The position numbers and the translations under genes were made by a program. The notes beneath the pieces are model-generated. The model searched no databases and had not been told where the DNA came from. It was given only the letters and a program-made list of their open reading frames with translations. This document shows, one piece after another, positions 25,091-34,008 of a stretch of 64,000 bases of DNA; within the stretch, counting starts at the first letter, position 1; every line of letters starts with the position of its first letter. The DNA comes from Planctomycetota bacterium (lineage in GTDB: Bacteria; Planctomycetota; Planctomycetia; Gemmatales; Gemmataceae), in NCBI GenBank assembly GCA_021781415.1, contig JAJXWW010000048.1, forward strand, positions 1-64,000. The letters are read 5' to 3'.

Positions 25091-26998
25091 TTATACCGGA
25101 CAATCCTTCTCGATTTTGTTTGCCAGCGCTCGTCGTACCGTGGCGCACAAGCCATCGACATCGAGTCCAAGCTCCGCCAACAGTTCGCCGCGCTCGCCGT
25201 GTTCGACGAAGCGATCCGGCAAACCCAATCGTAGAACGTGGCTGGTATCGAGCCTGGCTTCGTTGGCCGCTTCGAGTACGGCGCTGCCGAATCCGCCCTC
25301 CAGCGTGCCTTCTTCGACGGTAACGACAAGCGGCATCTCTTCGACGGCGCGCAGCAGCGTGGCGCGGTCGAGCGGTTTGATGAAGCGCGCGTTGACGACG
25401 CCGATATCGAGTCCATCTTCGCGCAGCACTTCCGCCGCCTTAACGCAGGTGGGGAACAACGTGCCGCAGGCGATCAAGACGCCGTCTTCGCCCCACTCGT
25501 ACACTTCCGCTTGGCCCAGTTCCATCGGCACGAGGGGGCGATCGACGCGCTCCAGGTTTGCCTTGGGATAGCGCAGCGAGACAGGCCCCGAATGCGACAG
25601 GGCGAAATCCAGCATGGGGGCTACGTCCATTTCGTCGCCGGGAGCCATCACGACGAAGTTGGGGAAAAGGCGCAGATAAGGAATATCGAAGACGCCGTGA
25701 TGGGTGGGGCCATCGGGTCCGGTCAAGCCGGCACGGTCGAGCGTGAAAGCGACCGGCAAGTTTTGCAGCGCAACTTCTTGGAACAGCTGATCGAACGAGC
25801 GCTGCAAGAAAGTGGAGTAAATGTCCACCAGGGGCCGCATTCCAGCCTTGGCCAACCCCGCGGCGAACGCGACGGCGTGCGATTCGCAGATACCCGTGTC
25901 GAAGAAGCGACTCGGAAAATCGGCGCGGACCTTCTCGAGTTTGTTGCCTTGACACATGGCCGCCGTGAGGACGGCGACGCGCGTATCGTTCTTCATGTGT
26001 TGGTAAATCGCGCCGCTGACAGCATCGGTGTAGGCGCGCGCCCCGCCGCGCTTCAGTGAGAGGATGGTGCGTTCCGGGCCGACTTTCTCGAAGACCGGCG
26101 GCGTGTGATAGGTCACGGGATCGGCACTGGCTTGGGGTACGCCGTGCCCCTTGGTGGTCAGAACGTGCAACAGCACCGGCCCCTGTTGATCGCGCACATC
26201 GCGGAGCCAACGGCGCAGGGTCGGTAGATCGTGGCCGTCGATGGGGCCGAAATAGCGGAAGCCGAGTTCCTCGAACAACATGCCGCCTGTCAAGAACGCC
26301 TTCATGCCGTCCTTCAGTTGTTCCAGTGCATGCGTGGCCGCGCCGCCGACCAGCGGAATGTGCTTCAGCAAATCGCGGATGTGCCGTTTCGATCCCTGAT
26401 AAAAATTCGTCAGCCGCGCTTGATCGAGACAATGGGCCAGCGCCCCGACCCGCGGACAGATCGACATCTCGTTGTCGTTGAGAATCACCAACAGATTCTT
26501 GCGCAGTCCGCCGGCATTGTTGAGCGCCTCGAAGACGATACCGGACGGCAGCGCGCCGTCGCCGATCACGGCCACGCTATGGCGGTCGTCCTGACCGAGC
26601 AGGTCGTCGCCGGCCTTCAGACCCAGCGCGCACGAGACGCTGCACCCGGCGTGTCCGGTGACGAACAGATCGTAGGGGCTTTCGTGCGGATTGGGATAGC
26701 CCATGAGTCCGCCGCGCGTGCGGATGGTGTCGAACTGCCGATAGCGTCCGGTGATGAGCTTATGCGGATAAATCTGATGCCCGGTATCCCAAATGAGCCG
26801 ATCGCGGCGGAAGTCGAAAGTAAGGTGCAGGGCGAGACACAACTCGATGACGCCGAGATTGCTGGCGAAGTGTGCCGGTCGAATGCTCAAGACGCGGACC
26901 ATCTCGTCGCGCATCTCTTGGGCGAGATCGAGGAGTTGCGCGTCGGTCAACTCGTGCAAATCGAGCGGCGAATTGATTTGTGGCAGCAGAGCAGTCAT
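25091..26998 (-). CDS. dxs: 1-Deoxy-D-xylulose-5-phosphate synthase
   Basis: 635 residues, full length. Thiamine diphosphate binding is shown by GDGALPSGIVFEALNNAG and ILNDNEMSI, the catalytic Glu by DTGICESHAVAFAAGLAK, and the pyrimidine-binding part by DRAGLTGPDGPTHHGVFD. The enzyme joins pyruvate and glyceraldehyde-3-phosphate at the head of the MEP isoprenoid pathway. The ATG at 26998 has GAGG upstream; a TTG at 27013 is an alternative. A polyprenyl synthase follows upstream, giving an isoprenoid pair. Confidence 0.95.
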   Translation of the reverse strand: MTALLPQINSPLDLHELTDAQLLDLAQEMRDEMVRVLSIRPAHFASNLGVIELCLALHLTFDFRRDRLIWDTGHQIYPHKLITGRYRQFDTIRTRGGLMGYPNPHESPYDLFVTGHAGCSVSCALGLKAGDDLLGQDDRHSVAVIGDGALPSGIVFEALNNAGGLRKNLLVILNDNEMSICPRVGALAHCLDQARLTNFYQGSKRHIRDLLKHIPLVGGAATHALEQLKDGMKAFLTGGMLFEELGFRYFGPIDGHDLPTLRRWLRDVRDQQGPVLLHVLTTKGHGVPQASADPVTYHTPPVFEKVGPERTILSLKRGGARAYTDAVSGAIYQHMKNDTRVAVLTAAMCQGNKLEKVRADFPSRFFDTGICESHAVAFAAGLAKAGMRPLVDIYSTFLQRSFDQLFQEVALQNLPVAFTLDRAGLTGPDGPTHHGVFDIPYLRLFPNFVVMAPGDEMDVAPMLDFALSHSGPVSLRYPKANLERVDRPLVPMELGQAEVYEWGEDGVLIACGTLFPTCVKAAEVLREDGLDIGVVNARFIKPLDRATLLRAVEEMPLVVTVEEGTLEGGFGSAVLEAANEARLDTSHVLRLGLPDRFVEHGERGELLAELGLDVDGLCATVRRALANKIEKDCPV

Positions 26999-27065
26999 GG
27001 CGTAAGTCCTCAATCCCTCTTCGGGTTTCGGTTTTCGTTTGCTTGAAAACCCAGATCAGCATCCA

Positions 27066-28025
27066 TCACCGATCGCGTTCCAGGACGTAGGAAACCAGCG
27101 CGTGCAATCGAGCGGCGTCGGCTCCCATCGGTTCGAGGCACGCACGCGCTTCGCGTCCGAGTCGCTCCGCGCGTTGCCGGCTCTCGGCCGCGCCGAGAAA
27201 ACCGGGATACGTCAGTTTACCGCGCGCCGCATCTTTGCCGACGCGCTTGCCCGTTTGCTCGGCATCGCCTTCGACATCGAGCAAATCGTCGACGATCTGA
27301 AAGGCCAGACCGAGACGGCGGCCATAGCCATCGAGCCGTTCCAATAGCTCCGGCGGCGGGGGATTCGGACGATCGGCAAAAGCCGCCAGCGCTCCCAATC
27401 GCAAACTGGCGCGAATCAGCGCTCCCGTCTTGCGCGCATGGAGATATTCCAATCCTTCGACATTGCGTTCGCCGCCGCTTTCCCAGGCCAAATCGTCGAC
27501 CTGTCCGCCGACCATGCCCGCAGCTCCCGCCGCCGTCGCCAACTCGCGGCAACAGGCTGCCGCCGTTCGAGCCGGATACCCCTCGGCCAGGACCTGAAAA
27601 GCCATCGTCAGCAAGGCATCCCCCGCGAGTATCGCCAATGCTTCGCCGAATCGCCGATGACAGGTCGGTTGACCGCGCCGCAAATCGTCGTCGTCCATCG
27701 CGGGGAGATCGTCGTGAATCAGCGAATAGGCGTGAATCATCTCGACGGCGACAGCCGACGGCCAGGGACAATCGCTCGCGCCGCCGCACGCTTCCGCCGC
27801 CATCGATACAAGGATAGGCCGAAGACGCTTACCGGGCGCGAGCAGGCTATAACGCATCGCTTCCAGGAGAGAAGAGGGCAGCCCCTCTTCGGGGCGCAAC
27901 CTCATCGCCAGGTGCTTTTCGACCTCGATCCGTCGATCGCGCAGGTAGTCTTCCAATCGTTCCAACGCCGTCTCTTCGCCCCCTACGTCCTGCCGGGGAT
28001 CCGCAAGCGAACCCAATCGGCTCAT
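27066..28025 (-). CDS. ispA: Polyprenyl (farnesyl/geranylgeranyl) diphosphate synthase
   Basis: 319 residues of the trans-prenyltransferase family. The first aspartate-rich motif is DDLPAMDDDD and the second DDLLD, with GKRLRPIL before the first. It condenses isopentenyl diphosphate with allylic diphosphates. Chain length cannot be fixed from sequence here, so the symbol marks the family only. It starts 68 bases before dxs on the same strand. Confidence 0.9.
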   Translation of the reverse strand: MSRLGSLADPRQDVGGEETALERLEDYLRDRRIEVEKHLAMRLRPEEGLPSSLLEAMRYSLLAPGKRLRPILVSMAAEACGGASDCPWPSAVAVEMIHAYSLIHDDLPAMDDDDLRRGQPTCHRRFGEALAILAGDALLTMAFQVLAEGYPARTAAACCRELATAAGAAGMVGGQVDDLAWESGGERNVEGLEYLHARKTGALIRASLRLGALAAFADRPNPPPPELLERLDGYGRRLGLAFQIVDDLLDVEGDAEQTGKRVGKDAARGKLTYPGFLGAAESRQRAERLGREARACLEPMGADAARLHALVSYVLERDR

Positions 28026-28170
28026 CCTGGCCTTACGCTTTTATAATAGGAACCGTGGGGAGATGATACCATTAACGGGCATGGAAAGGCAATGTCTACA
28101 CGTCTGGGGGGTGTGCGCAAGAAGGAACGAGGCGAGTTTACTCGGTCTCGCCTCCTCGTTCCCAAGCAAC

Positions 28171-28244
28171 GGCGAACCGGCAGCGTGAGTTACGGCGAAC
28201 CGGCAGCGTGAGTTACGGCGAACCGGCAGCGTTAGCTGCCGGGT
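28171..28244. repeat. GGCGAACCGGCAGCG repeat cluster
   Basis: Three closely spaced copies beginning at 28171, 28194 and 28218 of the GGCGAACCGGCAGCG unit. The first two carry TGAGTTAC in place of the second half, so they look like truncated duplications; the third is complete (GTTAGCTGCCGGGT). The cluster sits just after the stop (28252) of the minus-strand lipoprotein gene. Confidence 0.8.
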
Positions 28245-28251
28245 ATCTTCT

Positions 28252-28641
28252 TTACTCGGTATCGCTCGCCGCGTCCGGCGCGGTCAAAATCTTCACGACG
28301 AGCTGCCACAATTCCTCGTCGCCGCCTCGATCCCATTGCATGCGAACCAACGTCTTTTTGCCGCTGGACTTCGGTGCTGGAGATAAATGGAGGCAGAAGA
28401 CCGTGCCCGATTTCGATGCGCCGACGATGCGCCAATCGCTGCCGACGCGGTTCATTTGCAGCGCGATTCCCGCGGCGCTCAATCCCTCGTTGAGCTTGCT
28501 CGACACGTCGAAGAGCGAGCCGGAGACGGTGGTTTTTGGTCCCGCCACGACGAATTGCGGCATGAGAAACGAATCGGAGAGACAGCCGCCGACGGCCAAT
28601 AAAAGCACGCCGACACTGGCTCCGCTTAGGCATCGGCGCAT
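28252..28641 (-). CDS. Lipoprotein, paralogue of 43968-44387
   Basis: 129 residues with a lipobox (GVLLLAVGGC). The mature part has VSGSLFDVSSKLNEGLSAAG, then DWRIVGASKSGTVFCLHLSP and a final WDRGGDEELWQLVVKIL. It parallels the lipoprotein at 43968 in order of elements (lipobox, SGS turn, two strands around a SG/KSG turn, then W-rich helix). The family is unknown. GAGGAGGGCGAGG precedes the ATG. The divergent comB starts 204 bases away. Confidence 0.75.
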   Translation of the reverse strand: MRRCLSGASVGVLLLAVGGCLSDSFLMPQFVVAGPKTTVSGSLFDVSSKLNEGLSAAGIALQMNRVGSDWRIVGASKSGTVFCLHLSPAPKSSGKKTLVRMQWDRGGDEELWQLVVKILTAPDAASDTE

Positions 28642-28845
28642 GGCCTCGCCCTCCTCGGCTACGAAAGGTTGAAGTTGAATCGGCGGAACGATAGCCAAGA
28701 CCCTTCCCGCGTGCAAGAGCAATCGCGGAGCGCGTTGTCCATCGCTCCGCTGCCCGTCGCGGCGAACCGAGACGGAGCGGTCTATCCCCCATCGCCGCGC
28801 CTCACTAAGATTGCAGCGACGGCTTTTTCACCGAGAGGAGGGGCC

Positions 28846-29613
28846 ATGCCCGAGGAGCGGGTCGTTCGCGTGCATCTAACGCCCCAGCGGTTGACGCCGA
28901 CATTGTTGGCGGACAGCCTCGCCGTGGTCATCGACGTTTTGCGCGCCACCACGACGATGATTCACGCGCTGGCGGCAGGATGCGAGGCGGTATGGCCGGT
29001 CGAAGAGGTTGAGGAAGCCCGGCGCATTGCCGGTGAGATGCGCGCGGGCCGCGTCTTGCTCGGCGGCGAACGCGACGGACTGCCTTTGCCGGGGTTCGAT
29101 GTCGGCAACTCGCCCAAGGAATACACTTGCTCGCGCTGCAAAGGTACGACTCTGGTGATGACCACCACCAACGGAACCCGCGCTCTGTTGCGGGCGGCAT
29201 CGGCTGCGCGGACGTTGATCGCCGGTTTCGTCAATTACAGTGCCGTCTGCGAGCTACTCGGCGACGAATCGCGTCCGATCGATCTCGTCTGTGCTGGATT
29301 TAATGGCGACATCGCCCTCGAAGACGCCCTGCTCGCCGGAGCCTTCGTCGAGTTTCTGTGCGAACACGGTTCGGTCGTCCTCAACGACGCAGCCCGGCTG
29401 GCGTGGGATTGCTTCGAGCATCACGGACGCATTCTCGACGGCGCGTTGGAACTGAGTGCCGGCGGTGCCCATCTCCTGAGTCTCGGCTTCGACGACGACC
29501 TCCGAGCGGCGGCATCCGTCGATCGGTTCGCTCTCGTCCCCGAACTGCGCCGCGACCCGCTCCGCGTCGAAATCGGAGCGGTGGGGATTGTGAAAAGCCA
29601 TTGGCAAAAGTAA
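28846..29613 (+). CDS. comB: 2-Phosphosulfolactate phosphatase
   Basis: 255 residues. The family signature [16 protein letters not shown] is at the N-terminal side, with [10 protein letters not shown] in the middle and [17 protein letters not shown] in the last third. ComB removes phosphate from 2-phosphosulfolactate on the route to coenzyme M in methanogens, and also occurs in bacteria where the product is sulfolactate. No comA or comC is nearby. AGAGGAGGGGCC precedes the ATG. glyS starts 26 bases after the stop. Confidence 0.9.
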   Translation: MPEERVVRVHLTPQRLTPTLLADSLAVVIDVLRATTTMIHALAAGCEAVWPVEEVEEARRIAGEMRAGRVLLGGERDGLPLPGFDVGNSPKEYTCSRCKGTTLVMTTTNGTRALLRAASAARTLIAGFVNYSAVCELLGDESRPIDLVCAGFNGDIALEDALLAGAFVEFLCEHGSVVLNDAARLAWDCFEHHGRILDGALELSAGGAHLLSLGFDDDLRAAASVDRFALVPELRRDPLRVEIGAVGIVKSHWQK

Positions 29614-29639
29614 CGGATCTTTGTTGAACGAGGTTTGCG

Positions 29640-31058
29640 ATGGATATGGAGAAGCTCGTGGCCCTGTGCCGTAGGCGTGGATTTATTTTTCAGTCGAGCG
29701 AGATCTACGGCGGTATCAACGGCTTTTGGGACTACGGGCCGCTCGGCGTCGAGCTGAAGCGCAACATCAAGGAAGCATGGTGGCAGGACATGGTGCGCAA
29801 TCCGCCGCCGGGGCCGGACGGAGAAGAGATTGCCATGGTGGGGCTGGATTGCGCGCTCATTATGAATCCGAAAGTGTGGGAGGCCAGCGGCCACGTCGGC
29901 GGATTCAGCGATCCGATGGTCGATTGCAAAACGGAGGGGTGCAAAGGGCGATTCCGCGCCGACCAGCTCGCCACCTCCGTCTGTCCGCTAAAGCCGAGCC
30001 GTGCGCCGGGTCAGCACGACAAATGCCAGTTGACCGAGCCGCGCACCTTCAATCTGATGTTCAAAACGTTCATCGGCGCGTTGGAAGACGCTTCCGCCCT
30101 CGCTTATCTTCGTCCCGAAACGGCTCAAGGCATCTTCGTCAACTTCAAGAATGTCCTCGACAGTAGCCGCCTCAAGCTGCCTTTCGGGATCGCCCAAGTC
30201 GGTAAGGCGTTTCGCAATGAGATCAACCCGCGCAACTACACCTTCCGCAGTCGAGAGTTCGAGCAGATGGAGATCGAGTTCTTCTGCCATCCCGACGATT
30301 CGATGAAGTGGTATCAGTATTGGCGCGACGTGCGCATCAAGTGGTACACGAAGTTGGGCATCAAGTCCGATAATCTCCGTCCGCGCGAACAGGGCAAAGA
30401 AGAGTTGGCCCACTATTCCATCGGCACGACCGATATCGAATACCTGTTCCCCTTTGCCTCGGAACCGCAGGAATTGGAAGGGGTCGCCCACCGCGGCGCG
30501 TACGATCTAACGCAGCATCAGCAGCACAGCGGCAAGGACATGAGCTATTTCGACGAAGACGCCTGGCTGCGCGAGAAAGACAAATATCCCGAAGCCGAGG
30601 CGGCCAAGGAAGCCAAGAGCAAGCCTCCCTATCGCTTTCTTCCACACGTGATCGAGCCGTCGGCGGGGGCGGATCGTTTCACCTTGGCGGTATTGTGCGA
30701 AGCCTACGCCGAGGAGAAAGTCGGCGACGAGACGCGCACGGTGATGCGCTTCCATCCGCGCCTCGCGCCCATCAAGGCGGCCATTCTTCCCTTGGTCAAT
30801 AAGGAAGGCATGCCGGAAATCGCTCGGAAGCTATACCAAGATTTGAAACGCGATTTCAACGTCTTCTACGACGACAAGGGAGCGGTTGGCCGCCGCTATC
30901 GCCGGCAGGATGAAGCAGGCACGCCGTACTGCCTGACCGTGGACGGGCAAACGATACAAGACCACACCGTCACCATCCGAGACCGCGATAGTCTCAAACA
31001 GGAGCGCTTGCCTCTCGCCGAGGTTGCGGGCAAACTGCGCGAGTTGTTGCGCCCCTAA
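29640..31058 (+). CDS. glyS: Glycyl-tRNA synthetase (class II, dimeric type)
   Basis: 472 residues. The opening MDMEKLVALCRRRGFIFQSSEIYGG and GINGFWDYGPLGVELKRN are typical of the single-chain dimeric GlyRS rather than the two-subunit form. Class II motif 2 is in GKAFRNEINPRNYTFRSREFEQMEIEFF and motif 3 in EPSAGADRF. A C-terminal anticodon-binding domain follows. It charges tRNA-Gly. It follows comB by 26 bases and may share its message. Confidence 0.95.
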   Translation: MDMEKLVALCRRRGFIFQSSEIYGGINGFWDYGPLGVELKRNIKEAWWQDMVRNPPPGPDGEEIAMVGLDCALIMNPKVWEASGHVGGFSDPMVDCKTEGCKGRFRADQLATSVCPLKPSRAPGQHDKCQLTEPRTFNLMFKTFIGALEDASALAYLRPETAQGIFVNFKNVLDSSRLKLPFGIAQVGKAFRNEINPRNYTFRSREFEQMEIEFFCHPDDSMKWYQYWRDVRIKWYTKLGIKSDNLRPREQGKEELAHYSIGTTDIEYLFPFASEPQELEGVAHRGAYDLTQHQQHSGKDMSYFDEDAWLREKDKYPEAEAAKEAKSKPPYRFLPHVIEPSAGADRFTLAVLCEAYAEEKVGDETRTVMRFHPRLAPIKAAILPLVNKEGMPEIARKLYQDLKRDFNVFYDDKGAVGRRYRRQDEAGTPYCLTVDGQTIQDHTVTIRDRDSLKQERLPLAEVAGKLRELLRP

Positions 31059-31133
31059 TCTGGGTCGGCTTCGACGCGGAGCGGAGCGCGATGTTGCCAC
31101 GCTCCGCTTGCGCGTCGCGGCTAACCAAAGCTC

Positions 31134-31628
31134 TTAAAAATATCCCTGATGGTGGATATACCACGCCAGCGCGCCCAGGATGCCGAGGATAACGAGCATG
31201 GGTATGGTTACGAAGATGATAGCGAAGATCAGATTGGAACCGCCCGTTTTGCCGTTGTAGGCGTAGCCGCATTCGAGACAGCGCACATGAGTCAAGAGCG
31301 CCGGTCCATAAAAGCTGCCCCACGGCGTCCACTTGACGCGCTTGGCCCCTTCCTCGCCGCAACGCGGACACGGCTTGTATTTGGAGGGTTTGGCAGCGAT
31401 CTCCTCGTCCGAATCGGTTTCCTGCCGAGCGGTGGCTTTCCGTCCCTTTTTCGACTTCGGCGGCTCGGAGGTGATGGCCTCGTCCGGCACTTCCTCAAGC
31501 ACGGCGATTTCTTCCGCCGGTACGACGATCACTTGAGCGCAACGAGGGCATTTGATCTTCTTGCCGGCGAGATCGGCGCGCAATCGCAGCGACGTTTGGC
31601 AGCCGGGACAGTTCATCTTGTCTGGCAT
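31134..31628 (-). CDS. Zinc-ribbon membrane protein
   Basis: 164 residues. An N-terminal zinc ribbon (MNCPGCQTSLRLRADLAGKKIKCPRCAQVI; two CxxC pairs), an acidic and basic linker, a second ribbon (YKPCPRCGEEG, then VRCLECGY) and a C-terminal membrane helix (LIFAIIFVTIPMLVILGIL). The double-ribbon-plus-anchor design is common in planctomycetes and function is unknown. The ATG at 31628 has GGGAGGG upstream. Confidence 0.75.
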   Translation of the reverse strand: MPDKMNCPGCQTSLRLRADLAGKKIKCPRCAQVIVVPAEEIAVLEEVPDEAITSEPPKSKKGRKATARQETDSDEEIAAKPSKYKPCPRCGEEGAKRVKWTPWGSFYGPALLTHVRCLECGYAYNGKTGGSNLIFAIIFVTIPMLVILGILGALAWYIHHQGYF

Positions 31629-31807
31629 GACCTCGGAGCCCTCCCAACAATCGGCAGATAGGGCATGCGACGGCGAATGGTGTCTTCTCGGCATCTTAAT
31701 CGTCCGCGATGCCTCTTCGCAAGCTATTTCATTAAAAAATGTTAAAACGGGGGGGGCTACTTCGTCCAGCGGGGCCCGAGTGCCCCGCCGCCGGCGAATC
31801 GACGCGA

Positions 31808-32062
31808 TCAATCCGGAGTGGTGGAGTCGGCGGTGCGCGGACGCAACGGACCTCGATAAGTGATACGCCCCTTATTGTAGTCGTAAGGAGAAATGGCGAC
31901 GGTGACGGTGTCGCCGGGCAGGATGCGGATGAAGTTCTTGCGAATCTTGCCGGCAATGTGCGCTACCACTTCGTGTCCGTTTTCCAAGCGAACGCGAAAT
32001 TGCGTGTTGGCAAGGGCGGCAATCACCTTGCCCTGAACCTGAATCGCTTCTTCTTTGGCCAT
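31808..32062 (-). CDS. infA: Translation initiation factor IF-1
   Basis: 84 residues, about 12 longer than standard IF-1. [34 protein letters not shown] and [25 protein letters not shown] form the OB fold. It binds the ribosomal A site during initiation. The extra C-terminal tail ([11 protein letters not shown]) is outside the fold. The ATG at 32062 has GGGAGAGG upstream and gives the classical N-terminus; the open frame to 32191 is longer but not needed. Confidence 0.95.
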   Translation of the reverse strand: MAKEEAIQVQGKVIAALANTQFRVRLENGHEVVAHIAGKIRKNFIRILPGDTVTVAISPYDYNKGRITYRGPLRPRTADSTTPD

Positions 32063-32445
32063 AGCCTCTCCCTTGGTGCAAAAGCAAGCGACAGCTGCCC
32101 CAACTCTCCTCGCCGTGAGAAGACGAACGCGGCTCGCCTGCTTGGCCGGTTCATTCGAAAGACCCGTCATCGTGCCAGGGGAGGTTCGCAAGCAGCCCAG
32201 AAGCTGCCACGGGCCGGTTGGGACATATCCTTGTTCTACTCATCGGTAGCGGGGGTTGCAAGGGAAGTACCGCGAGGCGGCGACGCGCACGGTTCGTCTT
32301 CCGTTGGCACCGGAGCGGAGGCGTGCGAAAATGTGTCGAAAAAGGCATTTTTTCCCAGCCAACCGCCGAGGCTGTGGTACACTTGCATGGAATCGAAGTT
32401 GGACGGGTGGTCCGGTCGATGGGGTTCCAGAGAGAGGTACGAACG

Positions 32446-32640
32446 ATGCAGCAGCAAGTGGAAGAGGAGTTGCCGGAAACGCGGCGCAAAGAAATCTTCT
32501 TAGCTTTGGTTCATACGCAGGATAAGCGCGTCGCCGTGGCACGCTCGCGCCAGGTCGTCGCCGGCCAATTTGGCGTGAGCCTCGATCTGATCCGCGAGAT
32601 CGAAGAGGAAGGACTCGACAACGAATGGCCGCCTCTATGA
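32446..32640 (+). CDS. Small conserved planctomycete protein (64 aa)
   Basis: 64 residues beginning MQQQVEEELPETRRKEIFLA and ending in EIEEEGLDNEWPPL. It contains a helix-turn-helix-like stretch (RSRQVVAGQFGVSLDLIREIE). AGAGAGG precedes the ATG. I recall near-identical small proteins in other planctomycetes. A DNA-binding role is inference. Its stop overlaps the stop of the convergent ROK gene by 6 bases (32635-32640). Confidence 0.7.
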   Translation: MQQQVEEELPETRRKEIFLALVHTQDKRVAVARSRQVVAGQFGVSLDLIREIEEEGLDNEWPPL

Positions 32641-33828
32641 CGGGGACGAGCGCTCCAACGGTTCCGCGCGTCCGGTTGTGAGACGATGGATGATCCCGGC
32701 AATGGCACCGAGGCGCTTGTTTCCCTGAGCGCGCACCAGGGTACAGTCGGCCATTGCCGGGGCCAAGGCGCGACGCCGCGTGCGCTCCAAGAGGCGCTCG
32801 AAGAGATCGAGCCGCGCGTCGAGCAGTCGTCCGTGTATGAACAGCTTGTTGGGATTGAACAGGTTGATGACGGCGGCCAAGGCGACGGCGAGATATTCCA
32901 GCACTTCCGTCAATTCGTCTTCACAAGCAATTTCGTCGCGCTGGAGGAGCGGTACAATCTCTTCAATCGTGTATTTGCGACCCAGACGAGCGGAGATCGC
33001 CGCCGCCAGCGCCGTGTCGGTGGCCACCGTTTCCAAGCAGCCTCGATTACCGCAGCCGCACGGCTTACCGTGAATGTCTACGGTGACGTGGCCGAGTTCG
33101 CCGCCCAATCCGCTGTGGCCTTCGAGAATGTTTCCGCCGTGAACGACGCCGAGTCCCATGCCTTCGCTGATGTCGAGCATGGCGAAATCGGCCACGTCGC
33201 GCGCCGCGCCATACGTCATCTCGGCCAAGCAAAGAGCGTGCGATTCTTGCAAGATCGCCGTCTCGACGCCCAGTCGTTCCCGCAGATCCTCGCCGAGACG
33301 TTGGCCGTCGGTCTGATGCAAATTCGGAGAAAAAACGGTGCGCCGTTCGCGGCGATTGAGCAAGCCCGGCATACTGATGCCAAGTCCCTGTACCTGTGCC
33401 GGATGCTCCGCCATCAAGCCTTGCGCCTGACGCACGAAGGCGTTGACGAAATCGCCGTAGAGCGACGGCGTGACAAAGGTACGAAGGCATTCCGAGTGGA
33501 TTTGTCCATCCAATCCCGCCGAAACCAATTCGCACCGCTTCGCTCCGACCACCGCACCCAGCACCGCCACTTTCTTCGTCGCCAAACGAAGAACGCGCCC
33601 CGGTCGTCCCAGCGGTTGTTGGCGCATGTCGCCCTCTTCCACGAGGCCCGCTTGCAAGAGCGCCGAAATGGTCCGCGTCACGGTCGGACCACTGATACCC
33701 GTGCGCCGCGCAATCTCGGCGCGCGACAGAGGCCCATGCCCTTGAAGCACCCCCAACACCTCGCGCTCGCTGAGGTGCCGCAAGAGCGAACCGCGCGGTT
33801 TCGTTCGGGCATTTTTCATGCTGTTCAT
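32635..33828 (-). CDS. ROK-family transcriptional repressor
   Basis: 397 residues. An N-terminal winged helix-turn-helix (SRAEIARRTGISGPTVTRTISALLQAGLVEEG) is followed by a ROK sugar-kinase-like domain, with LLNRRERRTVFSPNL and the zinc motif CGCGNRGCLE near the middle. ROK repressors (NagC, Mlc, XylR types) sense a sugar or sugar phosphate and repress carbohydrate genes. It is divergent from a Gfo/Idh oxidoreductase, with an operator-like palindrome between them (33929-33955), so that gene is the likely target. Confidence 0.9.
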   Translation of the reverse strand: MNSMKNARTKPRGSLLRHLSEREVLGVLQGHGPLSRAEIARRTGISGPTVTRTISALLQAGLVEEGDMRQQPLGRPGRVLRLATKKVAVLGAVVGAKRCELVSAGLDGQIHSECLRTFVTPSLYGDFVNAFVRQAQGLMAEHPAQVQGLGISMPGLLNRRERRTVFSPNLHQTDGQRLGEDLRERLGVETAILQESHALCLAEMTYGAARDVADFAMLDISEGMGLGVVHGGNILEGHSGLGGELGHVTVDIHGKPCGCGNRGCLETVATDTALAAAISARLGRKYTIEEIVPLLQRDEIACEDELTEVLEYLAVALAAVINLFNPNKLFIHGRLLDARLDLFERLLERTRRRALAPAMADCTLVRAQGNKRLGAIAGIIHRLTTGRAEPLERSSPS

Positions 33829-33928
33829 CCGTCCCTAACGCTTCCGGCTCCGACGCTTCCGGCTCCGGCCCATCTTGTCGGCTCGACGAAAAAATTTATT
33901 TTACCCCTTGCGTTTCCCTACGACTATC

Positions 33929-33955
33929 TTTATTTTCATTCAGTGTGAAAGTAAA
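33929..33955. promoter_or_regulatory. Putative ROK operator palindrome
   Basis: Left half TTTATTTTCA (33929-33938), a 7-base spacer TTCAGTG, right half TGAAAGTAAA (33946-33955). Halves match at 9 of 10 positions. The AT-rich half-site with TTTCA/TGAAA is reminiscent of NagC/Mlc-type operators. It lies about 54 bases before the oxidoreductase start and about 100 before the repressor start. Confidence 0.6.
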
Positions 33956-34008
33956 TAGCGCCACTCTATCGGTGCATCGCTTTCCACGCTCTCGATGAGG
34001 CAGCCGAC

